DNA of 6,983 bases from the NCBI GenBank assembly GCA_031267205.1, contig JAIRZN010000158.1, forward strand, positions 1-6,983, given 5' to 3'. Each line of letters starts with the position of its first letter. Position 1 is the stretch's first letter. Positions 1 to 6,697 of the stretch are shown here, piece after piece. Source of the DNA: Tannerellaceae bacterium (GTDB lineage Bacteria > Bacteroidota > Bacteroidia > Bacteroidales > Tannerellaceae). Position numbers and translations under genes: made by a program. The notes beneath the pieces were generated by a model, which ran no database searches, had not been told where the DNA came from, and worked only from the letters and a program-made list of their open reading frames with translations.

Positions 1-117
1 GAAACAGTTAGCAAGTTGTTGGGACATTCAGCAATAAAGACTACACAGATTTATGCAAAGGTGATTGACAAAAACAAACGCGAGGCGGTGAATAAATTGG
101 ACGGTTTAACGGATTAA
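1..117 (+). CDS. Tyrosine recombinase (phage-type integrase), C-terminal fragment
   Basis: Partial gene: the window begins inside it and only the last 38 codons plus a TAA stop are present. The visible part is the end of the catalytic domain of a tyrosine recombinase, which cuts and rejoins DNA at attachment sites through a covalent phosphotyrosine. The LLGHS motif carries the second catalytic histidine (codon 25-27), and the TTQIYAKV motif carries the nucleophilic tyrosine (codon 52-54). This spacing and wording are typical of Bacteroidetes integrases from integrative elements. The core domain and the first catalytic arginine lie outside the window, so whether the enzyme is intact is unknown. 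An unknown ORF starts 11 bp after the stop on the same strand. Base composition here is AT-rich compared with the xylose genes, which fits acquired DNA. Confidence 0.9.
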   Translation, partial: ETVSKLLGHSAIKTTQIYAKVIDKNKREAVNKLDGLTD

Positions 118-128
118 AAACTAAGAGT

Positions 129-506
129 ATGGAAGCAAAATTAAAAACAGTATTACGCCATTTGCAGACGTCTGGGTCACTTATATTAGACAAGAGTTTA
201 TCAAACTTAATAAGGCTGATTACCGATGAACTAAGTATAAACATAAGTGAACTTTTAATTATTAAACAATACAGGAGAATAGAGTATGGGTTAATCTTTA
301 CGCCGATAGATAAATTTTATCCGGCCGGCACACCGCTTGCCGATATTATTAAAGACAAAGATAATGTGTATATGCCAAAGGCAGAGCTAACATCTGTCAT
401 TCTACCATCTAAACAAGAAGAGTATCTATTACAATGTATGGATGCCGGTTATAATACATTTCAAGGTATAAAAAAACGACATTGCAGCCATGAATATAAC
501 CGATAA
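129..506 (+). CDS. Hypothetical protein downstream of the recombinase
   Basis: A 125-codon open frame starting 11 bp after the recombinase stop, so probably co-transcribed with it. I do not recognise the family. The protein looks soluble, with no signal peptide and no membrane segment. Its N-terminal half is leucine/isoleucine-rich and probably helical, and the middle holds a short F-Y-P-A-G-T-P-L-A stretch. Composition is AT-rich like the recombinase end, supporting a shared mobile origin. The last dozen residues follow a run of seven A (468-474), after which the frame reads a low-complexity-looking tail. Skipping one A would instead join this frame to the ORF at 490, so the C-terminus may be the product of a frameshift. 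Real coding is likely but the end is doubtful. Confidence 0.55.
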   Translation: MEAKLKTVLRHLQTSGSLILDKSLSNLIRLITDELSINISELLIIKQYRRIEYGLIFTPIDKFYPAGTPLADIIKDKDNVYMPKAELTSVILPSKQEEYLLQCMDAGYNTFQGIKKRHCSHEYNR

Positions 507-901
507 GAATACAAGCGATGAAGTTATAAGGATATTTAGCTGAAAAGAAACCTGAAATACAGGGACTTGAATCTGGTCTAAATCAATCTATTATTGCCAA
601 TGATAAGATTAAACGCTTCATTGACGATTTATTGGCTATGATTAAAAAACTAAATACTGAAATTGACAGAGGAATGTTATACCCCCAAAAGGACGCCATA
701 GAGATAATAGGGTGGAGATACATTAATGAAAAAGGCGTAGATAAATTAAAAAGACAAGCTGAACGCGAGGGCGGGCAAATCCTCATACTTTCTCCCGGTA
801 ACGGGTCGGCAGCAGCCCTTTCTGCTCTTCCGTATAGCCTGTCACAAAACAAGGAATCTACCTCTATCTGTTTTCGGGAACTCCGGGCATTAGCAAAATG
901 A
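490..901 (+). pseudogene. Unknown ORF, apparently frameshifted
   Basis: An ATG at 490 opens a 17-codon frame ending at TGA 541-543. From 530 the next frame is open until TGA 899-901. If one T is dropped from the TTT at 535-537, the two halves join smoothly (...EVIRI-LAEKKPEIQGL...), giving a charged, helical, possibly coiled-coil segment of about 80 residues. The remainder after about 770 changes character: it is more GC-rich and reads like an unrelated tail. It overlaps the end of the preceding ORF by 17 bp. Alternatives are two separate small genes (the second starting at ATG 632, 89 codons) or a sequencing error. I do not recognise the protein and assign no function. The reading as a broken gene of a decaying mobile element is inference. 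Confidence 0.4.
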
Positions 902-1010
902 CGGCGTAGTTGTAATTTTTTCATTCGGCGTGTAGTTTATGCGAGGCGGATTGTTTTTTACACCACTTTCGCACCTTTTTTGTTAGTTGTCTAAATTTCA
1001 GTGTATAATA
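902..1010. other. Gene-free segment; candidate edge of the mobile DNA
   Basis: No supported gene. The segment follows the last accessory ORF and ends exactly where the 85-bp repeat begins. It contains homopolymer-rich patches but no tRNA-like cloverleaf and no clear direct repeat. Because the recombinase-bearing DNA lies to the left and chromosomal-type metabolic genes to the right, the boundary of the element, and thus an attachment site, most plausibly falls in or close to this segment. The second att half would lie outside the window, so this cannot be confirmed here. Confidence 0.3.
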
Positions 1011-1095
1011 AAAGACCGGAACGAGCGTAGCGAGCGAGGACTTGTAGCGTATAGCCCGACCGCGCCGTAGGCGGGGGCACGCCCTGATTATTCTT
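1011..1095 (+). repeat. 85-bp palindromic repeat, copy 1
   Basis: This sequence matches the reverse complement of 6542-6626 at 82 of 85 positions with no gaps; the differences fall at three scattered bases. It contains short internal palindromes around the GAGCG-nnn-GAGCG and CGCC-nnn-GGCG stretches. It resembles the intergenic REP-like palindromic repeats that are scattered through Bacteroidetes genomes, although I cannot confirm genome-wide copies from this window. It sits just beyond the xylE terminator. Its left edge is abrupt: copy 2 continues with a further TCCGCTAC motif, which is missing here. Confidence 0.85.
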
Positions 1096-1167
1096 ATATT
1101 GTTTGTTGCTTGGGGCGCTTGGGGTTGAGGTGGTGTTGCTTGGTTTGTTGTCGTGGGTGGGGCGCAT
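1096..1167 (+). repeat. G/T-rich tail of repeat copy 1
   Basis: A G- and T-rich tract on the plus strand with G runs at 1112-1115, 1121-1124, 1155-1157 and 1159-1162. The corresponding position beside copy 2 (6440-6541, minus strand) is also G-rich, and short words are shared (TGGTTTGT, TGGGT-GGGG). The repeat unit therefore probably extends beyond the 85-bp core in a less conserved form. No coding capacity is seen. Confidence 0.5.
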
Positions 1168-1202
1168 AAAAAAAGGGGCGTCGTTGGCAACGTCCCTTTT
1201 TT
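1168..1202 (-). terminator. Rho-independent terminator of the xyl operon
   Basis: It starts 12 bp beyond the xylE stop. Read on the minus strand it is an A-run, GGG, an inner CGTT-GCC-AACG hairpin (1182-1192), CCCC and a seven-T run (1168-1174). The flanking A and T runs can extend the stem. Because a T run of six also lies on the plus side (1197-1202), it could stop transcription from both directions and so also insulate the operon from the accessory genes on the left. Confidence 0.8.
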
Positions 1203-1213
1203 GTGTATAACAA

Positions 1214-2605
1214 TTACTTTTTCCAGTACTGTTCCATTTCCTCCAGGGTTTTTCCTTTGGTTTCGGGGATCATCTTCCATACGAACAGGGCTGATAGGAC
1301 GGCCATGGCGCCGTAGAAGCCGTAGGTTAGTGCGCCGCTGTATTCCATCATGGCCGGATAGGTGGACGAGATTAGGTAGTTGGCCGCCCATTGTGCTGCG
1401 ACGGCGATGGCTACGGCTTGCCCGCGTATCTTGTTTGGGAATATCTCGGCGATCAAAACCCAGCATATGGGGCCCCATGACATCATGAACGAGGCGGTAT
1501 AGATGATGATGAATACCAGTGTGCTTATGCCGATGATGTTGAGGTACGAGAGTGCGGAGATGGCGAACATGCCCAGGGCCATGCCTGTGGAGCCGATGAT
1601 TAGTAGCGGCTTGCGCCCCCATTTGTCTACGGTCATTATGGCGACGACGGTGAATACAACGTTGACTAATCCCATCACTATTGTTTGCAGCATTGATGCG
1701 TCTTTGGCTGCGCCCATACTTTCGAATATGCGCGGGGCGTAGTATAGGGCTACGTTTATGCCTACGAATTGTTGGAATATGGAGAGCAGTATGCCGATAA
1801 TGATTACTATTTTGCCGTAGGAGAAGAGTTTGCCTTTGGCGGATTCGGATACGGTGTGCCTGATCTCGTCGAGTATCTCTTTGGCTCTTTCGGCTGAGTT
1901 GTTGATCTTCTGCAGTACGGCTAACGCTTGTTCTTCTTTGCGCACGAGCGCTAAGTAGCGTGGCGTTTCGGGGACGAAGCATACTAATATGCCGAACAAG
2001 GCTGCCGGGATGGCTTCGGAGAGGAACATGTACCGCCATCCGGTGTGGTTAATCCATTCGATGGCTTGTCCGTTGGCGATGGCCCAGTTGACGAAGTATA
2101 CGACGAGCATTCCGAATATGATGGCGAATTGGTTTAGCGATACTAATTTGCCGCGTATTCCTGCCGGTGCGATTTCTCCGATATACATCGGGCAGACGGC
2201 TGATGCGAGTCCGACGCCTATCCCGCCGATGATGCGGTAGAAGTTGAACAGTATGAGCAGTCCTGTCGATGGTTGTCCGAAGGTGAAGAAGAGGGTTTCG
2301 GGGAAGGCTGAGCCTATCGACGAGAGGAAGAATAGTATGGCGGCTGTCAGCAGCGACTTCTTACGCCCAAGCCGTGAGGATATGATTCCCGATATTGCGC
2401 CGCCGATGATGCATCCTATCAAGGCGCTTGAGACTGTGGCCCCGTGTATGAATGAGCTTAGCCCCAGCGGTATGATCAGGAATGATTCTATTGACTTTTC
2501 CGCTCCCGAAATAACGGCCGTATCGTATCCGAACAGCAGTCCGCCGATAGTAGCTACCAGGGTGATGCCGAATACGTATCCGGCGTTGTAGTCAGTCCGG
2601 CTCAT
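1214..2605 (-). CDS. xylE: D-xylose:proton symporter
   Basis: A 463-residue inner-membrane sugar transporter of the major facilitator superfamily (sugar porter family) with the usual 12 membrane segments; it couples D-xylose uptake to proton entry. It follows E. coli XylE closely. Family motifs are present: GYDTAVISG (residues 26-34), RLGRKKS (78-84), PETPR (212-216), DKWGRKP (327-333) and PETKGKT (447-453). Residues that bind xylose or protons in E. coli XylE all have counterparts: Asp28, Arg124, Gln159, Gln278/Gln279, Asn284, Trp382 and Gln405. It is a little shorter than the 491-residue E. coli protein, mostly in loops and the C-terminal tail. The start ATG overlaps the xylA stop by 4 bp (ATGA), which suggests translational coupling. 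Last gene of the operon, followed by a terminator. Confidence 0.96.
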   Translation of the reverse strand: MSRTDYNAGYVFGITLVATIGGLLFGYDTAVISGAEKSIESFLIIPLGLSSFIHGATVSSALIGCIIGGAISGIISSRLGRKKSLLTAAILFFLSSIGSAFPETLFFTFGQPSTGLLILFNFYRIIGGIGVGLASAVCPMYIGEIAPAGIRGKLVSLNQFAIIFGMLVVYFVNWAIANGQAIEWINHTGWRYMFLSEAIPAALFGILVCFVPETPRYLALVRKEEQALAVLQKINNSAERAKEILDEIRHTVSESAKGKLFSYGKIVIIIGILLSIFQQFVGINVALYYAPRIFESMGAAKDASMLQTIVMGLVNVVFTVVAIMTVDKWGRKPLLIIGSTGMALGMFAISALSYLNIIGISTLVFIIIYTASFMMSWGPICWVLIAEIFPNKIRGQAVAIAVAAQWAANYLISSTYPAMMEYSGALTYGFYGAMAVLSALFVWKMIPETKGKTLEEMEQYWKK

Positions 2606-3930
2606 ATGTAGAGGTTGATAAGCGATTCGTATAATTCCTGTTTGCCGCTGATTTGCTTGGGTTCGCCGTCGCGCAGGGCAATGGAGCGGAGGTCTTCCAG
2701 GGTAAGCCGTCCGTCTTCAAAAGCCTTACCGTCTCCGCTGTCGAAGGAGGCGTAGCGTTCGGCGCGCCATTTGCTGTAATCCGAGTGTTCGAGTATGTCG
2801 GCGGCAATGAGCAGCGCGCGTGCGAAGGCGTCCATTCCTCCGATGTGCGCGATGAAGATGTCGTCGAGGTCGGTAGAGTTACGGCGCGTCTTGGCGTCGA
2901 AGTTAGTACCGCCGGTAGTCAGTCCGCCTCCTTCGAGTATGACTAACCAGGCTTGTGCGAGTTCGAACAGGTCGAGGGGGAACTGGTCTGTATCCCATCC
3001 ATTCTGGTAGTCGCCACGGTTGGCGTCGACGCTACAAAGCATGCCGGCGTCGGCAGCAGCCTGCAGCTCGTGTTCAAAGGTATGTCCGGCGAGGGTGGCA
3101 TGATTGACTTCGATATTGAGGGCGAAATCCTTGTCCAATCCGTAGTGGCGGAGGAATCCGATAACGGTTTCCGAGTCCTGGTCGTACTGGTGTTTGGTCG
3201 GCTCCATAGGCTTGGGCTCGATCAGGTATGTACCTTTGAATCCATTCTTGCGTCCGTAGTCGCGGGCCAGGGTGAGCAGCATTGCAAGGTGGTCTTTCTC
3301 GCGCTTCATGTTAGTATTGAGCAAGCTCATGTAGCCTTCGCGTCCTCCCCAGAACACATAGTTCTCGCCTCCAAGTGCGATGGTGGCGTCGATGGCGTTT
3401 TTAATCTGCGCTGCGGCGCAAGCGACCGACGGGAAGTAAGGGTTCGTGCCTGCCCCGTTCATGTAGCGAGGCGCACTGAATACATTGGCTGTTCCCCAGA
3501 GCAGTTTTTTGCCCGTGGCAGCCTGAAGCCCTTTGGCGTAGTCTACCATTACGGACAGGCGCGTCTCAAACTCCGCAAGCGAAGGCCCTTCTTCTACTAC
3601 ATCCACGTCGTGGAAGCAGTAATACGGGATATTACATTTGGTCATAAACTCAAATGCGGCGTCCATCTTGAACTTGGCGCGCGTAACAGGGTCGGCGGAC
3701 TTATTCCAGGGGAATATTTTCGTGCCGGGGCCGAATGGATCGCCGCCTTCGGCGCATAGGGTATGCCAATAGGCCATTGCAAAGCGTAGGTGATCCTTCA
3801 GGGGCTTGTCCATAACCACTTTGTTCTCGTCATAATAATGAAAGGCTAACGGGTTCTTTGATTCCTTTCCTTCAAATTGAATCTTTCCTATTCCGGGGAA
3901 AAATTCGGTGTCTCCTTTGTAAAAGTTCAT
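2602..3930 (-). CDS. xylA: Xylose isomerase
   Basis: A 442-residue cytoplasmic TIM-barrel enzyme converting D-xylose to D-xylulose with two divalent metal ions. The length and wording are those of the longer, class II xylose isomerases; Bacteroides XylA is about 438 residues and nearly the same throughout. Active-site residues are in place: His107 and Asp110 in YCFHDVD, Glu238 and Lys240 in [11 protein letters not shown], Glu274 and His277 in [11 protein letters not shown], and metal ligands Asp302, Asp313, Asp315 and Asp345 (GTNFD). The N-terminus ([13 protein letters not shown]) begins at the only sensible ATG. There is no Shine-Dalgarno; the leader is A/T-rich, as usual in this phylum. It lies 47 bp after xylB, the widest gap in the operon, without a convincing internal promoter, and its stop overlaps the xylE start. 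Confidence 0.98.
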   Translation of the reverse strand: MNFYKGDTEFFPGIGKIQFEGKESKNPLAFHYYDENKVVMDKPLKDHLRFAMAYWHTLCAEGGDPFGPGTKIFPWNKSADPVTRAKFKMDAAFEFMTKCNIPYYCFHDVDVVEEGPSLAEFETRLSVMVDYAKGLQAATGKKLLWGTANVFSAPRYMNGAGTNPYFPSVACAAAQIKNAIDATIALGGENYVFWGGREGYMSLLNTNMKREKDHLAMLLTLARDYGRKNGFKGTYLIEPKPMEPTKHQYDQDSETVIGFLRHYGLDKDFALNIEVNHATLAGHTFEHELQAAADAGMLCSVDANRGDYQNGWDTDQFPLDLFELAQAWLVILEGGGLTTGGTNFDAKTRRNSTDLDDIFIAHIGGMDAFARALLIAADILEHSDYSKWRAERYASFDSGDGKAFEDGRLTLEDLRSIALRDGEPKQISGKQELYESLINLYI

Positions 3931-3977
3931 AAGATTAGTTGTTTAATTGTTGATGTATAATAATGTAATATCGTTGA

Positions 3978-5456
3978 TTAATCTCTTGTCATCAGGTCCT
4001 TCCACCTTGTGTATGCATCGCGGTATTCGCAGGCGAGCGTGGTGTCGGGCTCGACGACCTCCGTCTTCTTCAACGAAGCGAATGCTTCTTCCGGCGAGGC
4101 GTATATGCCGGCGCCCAGACCAGCTCCTTTGGCTGCGCCGACGGCTCCGTTCGTGTCGTAAAGCTCTATTACGGAATCCGTCACCCCTGCCAATGCCTCC
4201 CTGAAGAGAGGACTGAGGAACATGTTGGCGTTACCGGCGCGTATGATGCGAATATCTATGCCCGTCTCGTTAAGGATGTCCATGCCATACTTGAATGCGA
4301 ACACGATTCCCTCCTGCGCTGCACGCGCAATATGTCCGCGATGGTGTATGTTGAAGTTAATGCCGTGTATGGAGCATGCCGTCTCCCTGTTCTCCAGCAT
4401 ACGTTCGGCTCCGTTGCCGAAGGGAAGGATGGTGAGGCCTTCCGAACCGATGGGGACGGTCGAGGCCAGGCTGTTCATCGCTTCATAGCCGATACCTTCG
4501 GGTGCGGCATTGCGCTTGACCCAGGAATTGAGGATGCCCGTACTGTTTATGCATAACAGGACGCCTAAGCGTGTCTGCTGGGCCGAATGATTCACGTGGG
4601 CAAAGGTGTTGACGCGTGATAGCGGGTCGTAATTTACGCAGCCGTTCACGCCATACACTACGCCCGACGTGCCTGCGGTGGCGGCTATCTCTCCGGGGTT
4701 GAGCACGCCGAGCGAAAGGGCGTTGTTGGGCTGGTCGCCTGCGCGGTAAGTAACAGGCGTCCCTTTTTTCAAGCCAAGCTCTGCGGCGACATGGTCTGTA
4801 ACTTCACCCTGCGGGCCGAACGTCGGACGGACATCAGGTATCAGTCCATGGTCGAAGCCGAAGTATCTCATAACCTCGTCCGACACCCTGTTTTCCCTAA
4901 AGTCCCAAAAGATACCTTCCGACAACCCGGACACTGTCGTCACCGCTTCGCCTGTCATACGCATGGCGATGAAGTCGCCGGGCAGCATAAACTTATGAAC
5001 CGAGTCAAACAGGCTCGGCTCGTTCTCCTTAACCCATGCAAGCTTGGCCGCCGTGAAGTTGCCCGGAGAGTTGAGCAGATGCTGAAGGCAATAATCTTCC
5101 CCGATCGCCTTGAAAGCCTTTTCGCCGTAAGGCACCGCGCGGCTGTCGCACCATATAATAGAAGGCCTCAACACCTTCTGCTGCTTGTCCGTCAACACCA
5201 GCCCGTGCATCTGGTACGAGATGCCGATAGCCTTGATGTCCTTGCCCGATATATTAGCCTGCCGTATAGCTCCGGCGATAGCTATCTTCAGGTAATCCCA
5301 CCATTCGTCAGGGTTTTGCTCCGCCCAACCGGGTTTGCGGGCCTTGATCGGAGCCTCGTCTTTCGGGTAGAAGTCCGAGGCGAGCGTCAGCCCTTCGCTG
5401 TTTACTATGGAAGCTTTTATGGAAGAGCTCCCGATGTCACATCCTAAGAGGTACAT
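3978..5456 (-). CDS. xylB: Xylulokinase
   Basis: A 492-residue cytoplasmic kinase of the FGGY family that phosphorylates D-xylulose to D-xylulose 5-phosphate using ATP. It shows the two-domain family signature: the first phosphate-binding loop DIGSSSIKAS (residues 7-16), GWAEQNP (43-49), the sugar-binding QMHG (82-85), the LRPSIIWCDSR stretch (96-106), the catalytic base Asp241 in the AGDQPNNALSLG motif, the ATP-side AGTSG motif (261-265) and the C-terminal NGAVGAAKGAG segment (436-446). Length matches the E. coli enzyme (484). It starts 12 bp after the regulator gene and precedes xylA. An isomerase and symporter beside it make D-xylulose the substrate rather than another sugar of this kinase family. 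Confidence 0.96.
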   Translation of the reverse strand: MYLLGCDIGSSSIKASIVNSEGLTLASDFYPKDEAPIKARKPGWAEQNPDEWWDYLKIAIAGAIRQANISGKDIKAIGISYQMHGLVLTDKQQKVLRPSIIWCDSRAVPYGEKAFKAIGEDYCLQHLLNSPGNFTAAKLAWVKENEPSLFDSVHKFMLPGDFIAMRMTGEAVTTVSGLSEGIFWDFRENRVSDEVMRYFGFDHGLIPDVRPTFGPQGEVTDHVAAELGLKKGTPVTYRAGDQPNNALSLGVLNPGEIAATAGTSGVVYGVNGCVNYDPLSRVNTFAHVNHSAQQTRLGVLLCINSTGILNSWVKRNAAPEGIGYEAMNSLASTVPIGSEGLTILPFGNGAERMLENRETACSIHGINFNIHHRGHIARAAQEGIVFAFKYGMDILNETGIDIRIIRAGNANMFLSPLFREALAGVTDSVIELYDTNGAVGAAKGAGLGAGIYASPEEAFASLKKTEVVEPDTTLACEYRDAYTRWKDLMTRD

Positions 5457-5468
5457 AATTAATTGGTA

Positions 5469-6206
5469 TTAGATTGTATTCAATTTAGCTCGTATCTTAT
5501 GATATTCTTTCTTGTCGAAGCGATAAAAGCGGGCGGAACGGTGTGGCATACCCTGCTCCGTCTCGTCGGTCTGCAACACATAACCAAGCGAGTTCATTTT
5601 CTTGTGAAAATTCCTCACGTCAATACTCTTGTTATATATTATTTCGTAAGTGCGCCTCAGTTGGTATGCAGTGAAAAGCTGCGGCAGGTAGTCGAACACG
5701 ATAGAGGGCTCCATATCCAGCCATATACGTATCTCGCGGACGGCTTCGGTAATAATATCCTTGTGGTCGAAGGGCAAGCGCGGGAGGGCAGCTATCGGCG
5801 TCCACTGTGCAGGCCCGTACTTCTCGCTTATCTTAATACGTTTGACCTTGCAGAGCGCCAGGTATGCGACAGTCACAATACGTCCTATCTTCAGCTTCGA
5901 AGCATTTTCGAGCCATATAACATCGTCCTTGTTCGCCGTGCGCTGCGGTGAACCGAAACTACGGAATTGCCTTAGCGGCACACGCTTGAGGCCGGTCGTC
6001 TCGTTAAGTATCCTGTAAGCGGCGTCATCCAGGTCCTCGGTCTCATAAATGAGGCTGCCCGGCAATTTGTACTCCGTCCTGTCCGTACCCGCATTACGCC
6101 GTTCGGTCAGAAGCACGCAAAGCTGCTCGTCGTGAATGCCCAGCAGCACGCAGTCCACGGATACGTGCGGATATAATGTTACTGTATTGCTGTTCGTCGT
6201 TTGCAT
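5469..6206 (-). CDS. NUDIX-family transcriptional regulator of xylose use (NrtR/AraR-like)
   Basis: A 245-residue protein with a NUDIX domain (about residues 10-150) and a C-terminal winged helix-turn-helix (about 168-245), the architecture of NrtR-type regulators; in Bacteroides such proteins control sugar pathways, AraR for arabinose being an example. The NUDIX box is at 50-73. It lacks the catalytic acids: the second glycine is Ser51, Arg65 is followed by Ile instead of Glu, and the EE pair is Glu69-Thr70. Hydrolysis is therefore unlikely and the domain probably senses a ligand, perhaps xylose or a related sugar (inference). The frame is open upstream to an ATG at 6299, but I chose 6206 because the family start (YPHVSVDCVLLG) follows it at once and a promoter lies between the two ATGs. 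First gene of the xyl operon, so probably autoregulated. Confidence 0.9.
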   Translation of the reverse strand: MQTTNSNTVTLYPHVSVDCVLLGIHDEQLCVLLTERRNAGTDRTEYKLPGSLIYETEDLDDAAYRILNETTGLKRVPLRQFRSFGSPQRTANKDDVIWLENASKLKIGRIVTVAYLALCKVKRIKISEKYGPAQWTPIAALPRLPFDHKDIITEAVREIRIWLDMEPSIVFDYLPQLFTAYQLRRTYEIIYNKSIDVRNFHKKMNSLGYVLQTDETEQGMPHRSARFYRFDKKEYHKIRAKLNTI

Positions 6207-6229
6207 GGTATTATTAAGAGTGTGCGCAG

Positions 6230-6259
6230 CAAATGTAAGCAATATATCATATAAACAAT
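6230..6259 (-). promoter_or_regulatory. Bacteroidetes-type promoter of the xyl operon
   Basis: On the minus strand TACATTTG (6230-6237) matches the Bacteroidetes -7 consensus TAnnTTTG exactly. ATTG (6256-6259), a 3-of-4 match to the TTTG -33 element, lies 18 bp upstream. Transcription would begin near 6222, leaving a leader of only about 15 nt before the ATG at 6206. The position supports 6206 over 6299 as the regulator start and makes this the likely promoter of the whole four-gene operon. Confidence 0.65.
6243..6253. promoter_or_regulatory. Candidate operator (TATAT-C-ATATA palindrome)
   Basis: A perfect inverted repeat of five-base arms around one central base lies inside the spacer between the -33 and -7 elements. 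A repressor bound here would block the promoter, and the first gene downstream encodes a likely DNA-binding regulator. The site is short and very AT-rich, so chance is possible; the assignment is inference. Confidence 0.35.
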
Positions 6260-6299
6260 ACGCAGGAACGTTTTTTATTTTATTATAACATTCTAACAT

Positions 6300-6541
6300 A
6301 CTGTTTCTTCATTATCTTACTTCATACAATATCATTTCCATTCTTATTATCGCGCCAACCGATAACCGAGGGGAGAGCAGAAAGGAAAGCAAGAAGCCCC
6401 GCGCAGCATCGTCCGGAAGCCTCCCCCTAAGCAGAGCGCAAAACAGGCCCCACCCCCGCGACCCCCATCTTACAATCCCCCCAATCGCAGTGATTCACCC
6501 CCACCCAACCCAAAGAAACTACAAACCACCCCAATAAAACA
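6300..6541. other. Gene-free segment with C-rich tract (G-rich on the minus strand)
   Basis: No gene is supported on either strand. The part nearest the operon (6300-6350) is AT-rich. From about 6415 the plus strand becomes C-rich, with runs at 6448-6451, 6453-6457, 6462-6466, 6477-6482, 6498-6502, 6504-6506, 6509-6511 and 6529-6532. On the minus strand, which is the strand of the operon, these are closely spaced G runs that could fold into G-quadruplexes. The tract adjoins repeat copy 2 just as the G-rich tail adjoins copy 1, so it is probably part of the same repeat unit. Confidence 0.5.
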
Positions 6542-6626
6542 AAGAATAATCAGGGCGTGCCCCCGCCTGCGGCGCGGTCGGGCTATCCGCTACAAGTCCT
6601 CGCTCGCTGCGCTCGTTCCGGTCTTT
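6542..6626 (-). repeat. 85-bp palindromic repeat, copy 2 (inverted)
   Basis: The reverse complement of this stretch equals 1011-1095 at 82 of 85 positions, so the two copies face each other across the xylose operon. Beyond 6626 the sequence goes on with a second TCCGCTAC motif (6626-6633; the first is at 6586-6593) and a CTATCCCTCACGC end, which copy 1 lacks. This copy therefore looks like the fuller one. It has internal palindromes (around CGCTCGCTGCGCTCG and CCCCGCCTGCGGCGCGG) and resembles the dispersed REP-like repeats of Bacteroidetes. Confidence 0.85.
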
Positions 6627-6697
6627 CCGCTACTATCCCTCACGCAAACGCGAAGGCCTGCTTTTATGCACGCCGCCATGTACGTGCGGGGACGCCT

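Noticed and set aside
460..480. A7 run as a programmed -1 frameshift site
   Set aside because: A -1 shift here reaches a stop after a few codons. The frame that continues needs the opposite shift, so decay or a sequence error is more likely than programmed slippage.
583..924. 113-codon minus-strand open frame opposite the accessory ORFs
   Set aside because: Its second half mirrors the 542-770 plus-strand frame, which looks more protein-like. The first half could be real if 764-924 is separate DNA, but nothing supports it here.
1011..1095. Short palindromic repeat taken for a CRISPR unit
   Set aside because: Only two copies exist, 5.4 kb apart and inverted, with no regular spacers.
921..2039. 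Long minus-strand open frame of 372 codons overlapping xylE
   Set aside because: It lies in another frame of xylE, is rich in Arg/His/Pro with no recognisable motif, and runs through the terminator and the repeat. It is a shadow of a real gene.
2953..3759. 268-codon plus-strand open frame antisense to xylA
   Set aside because: Fully inside xylA, whose active-site motifs prove the minus strand is coding. The antisense protein has no recognisable features.
3931..3977. Internal promoter in the 47-bp gap before xylA
   Set aside because: The minus strand is AT-rich but shows no TAnnTTTG with a correctly spaced -33 element, so a separate xylA promoter is not supported.
4791..5447. 218-codon plus-strand open frame antisense to xylB
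   Set aside because: Lies entirely opposite conserved xylB sequence and has the Arg/His-rich look of a shadow frame.
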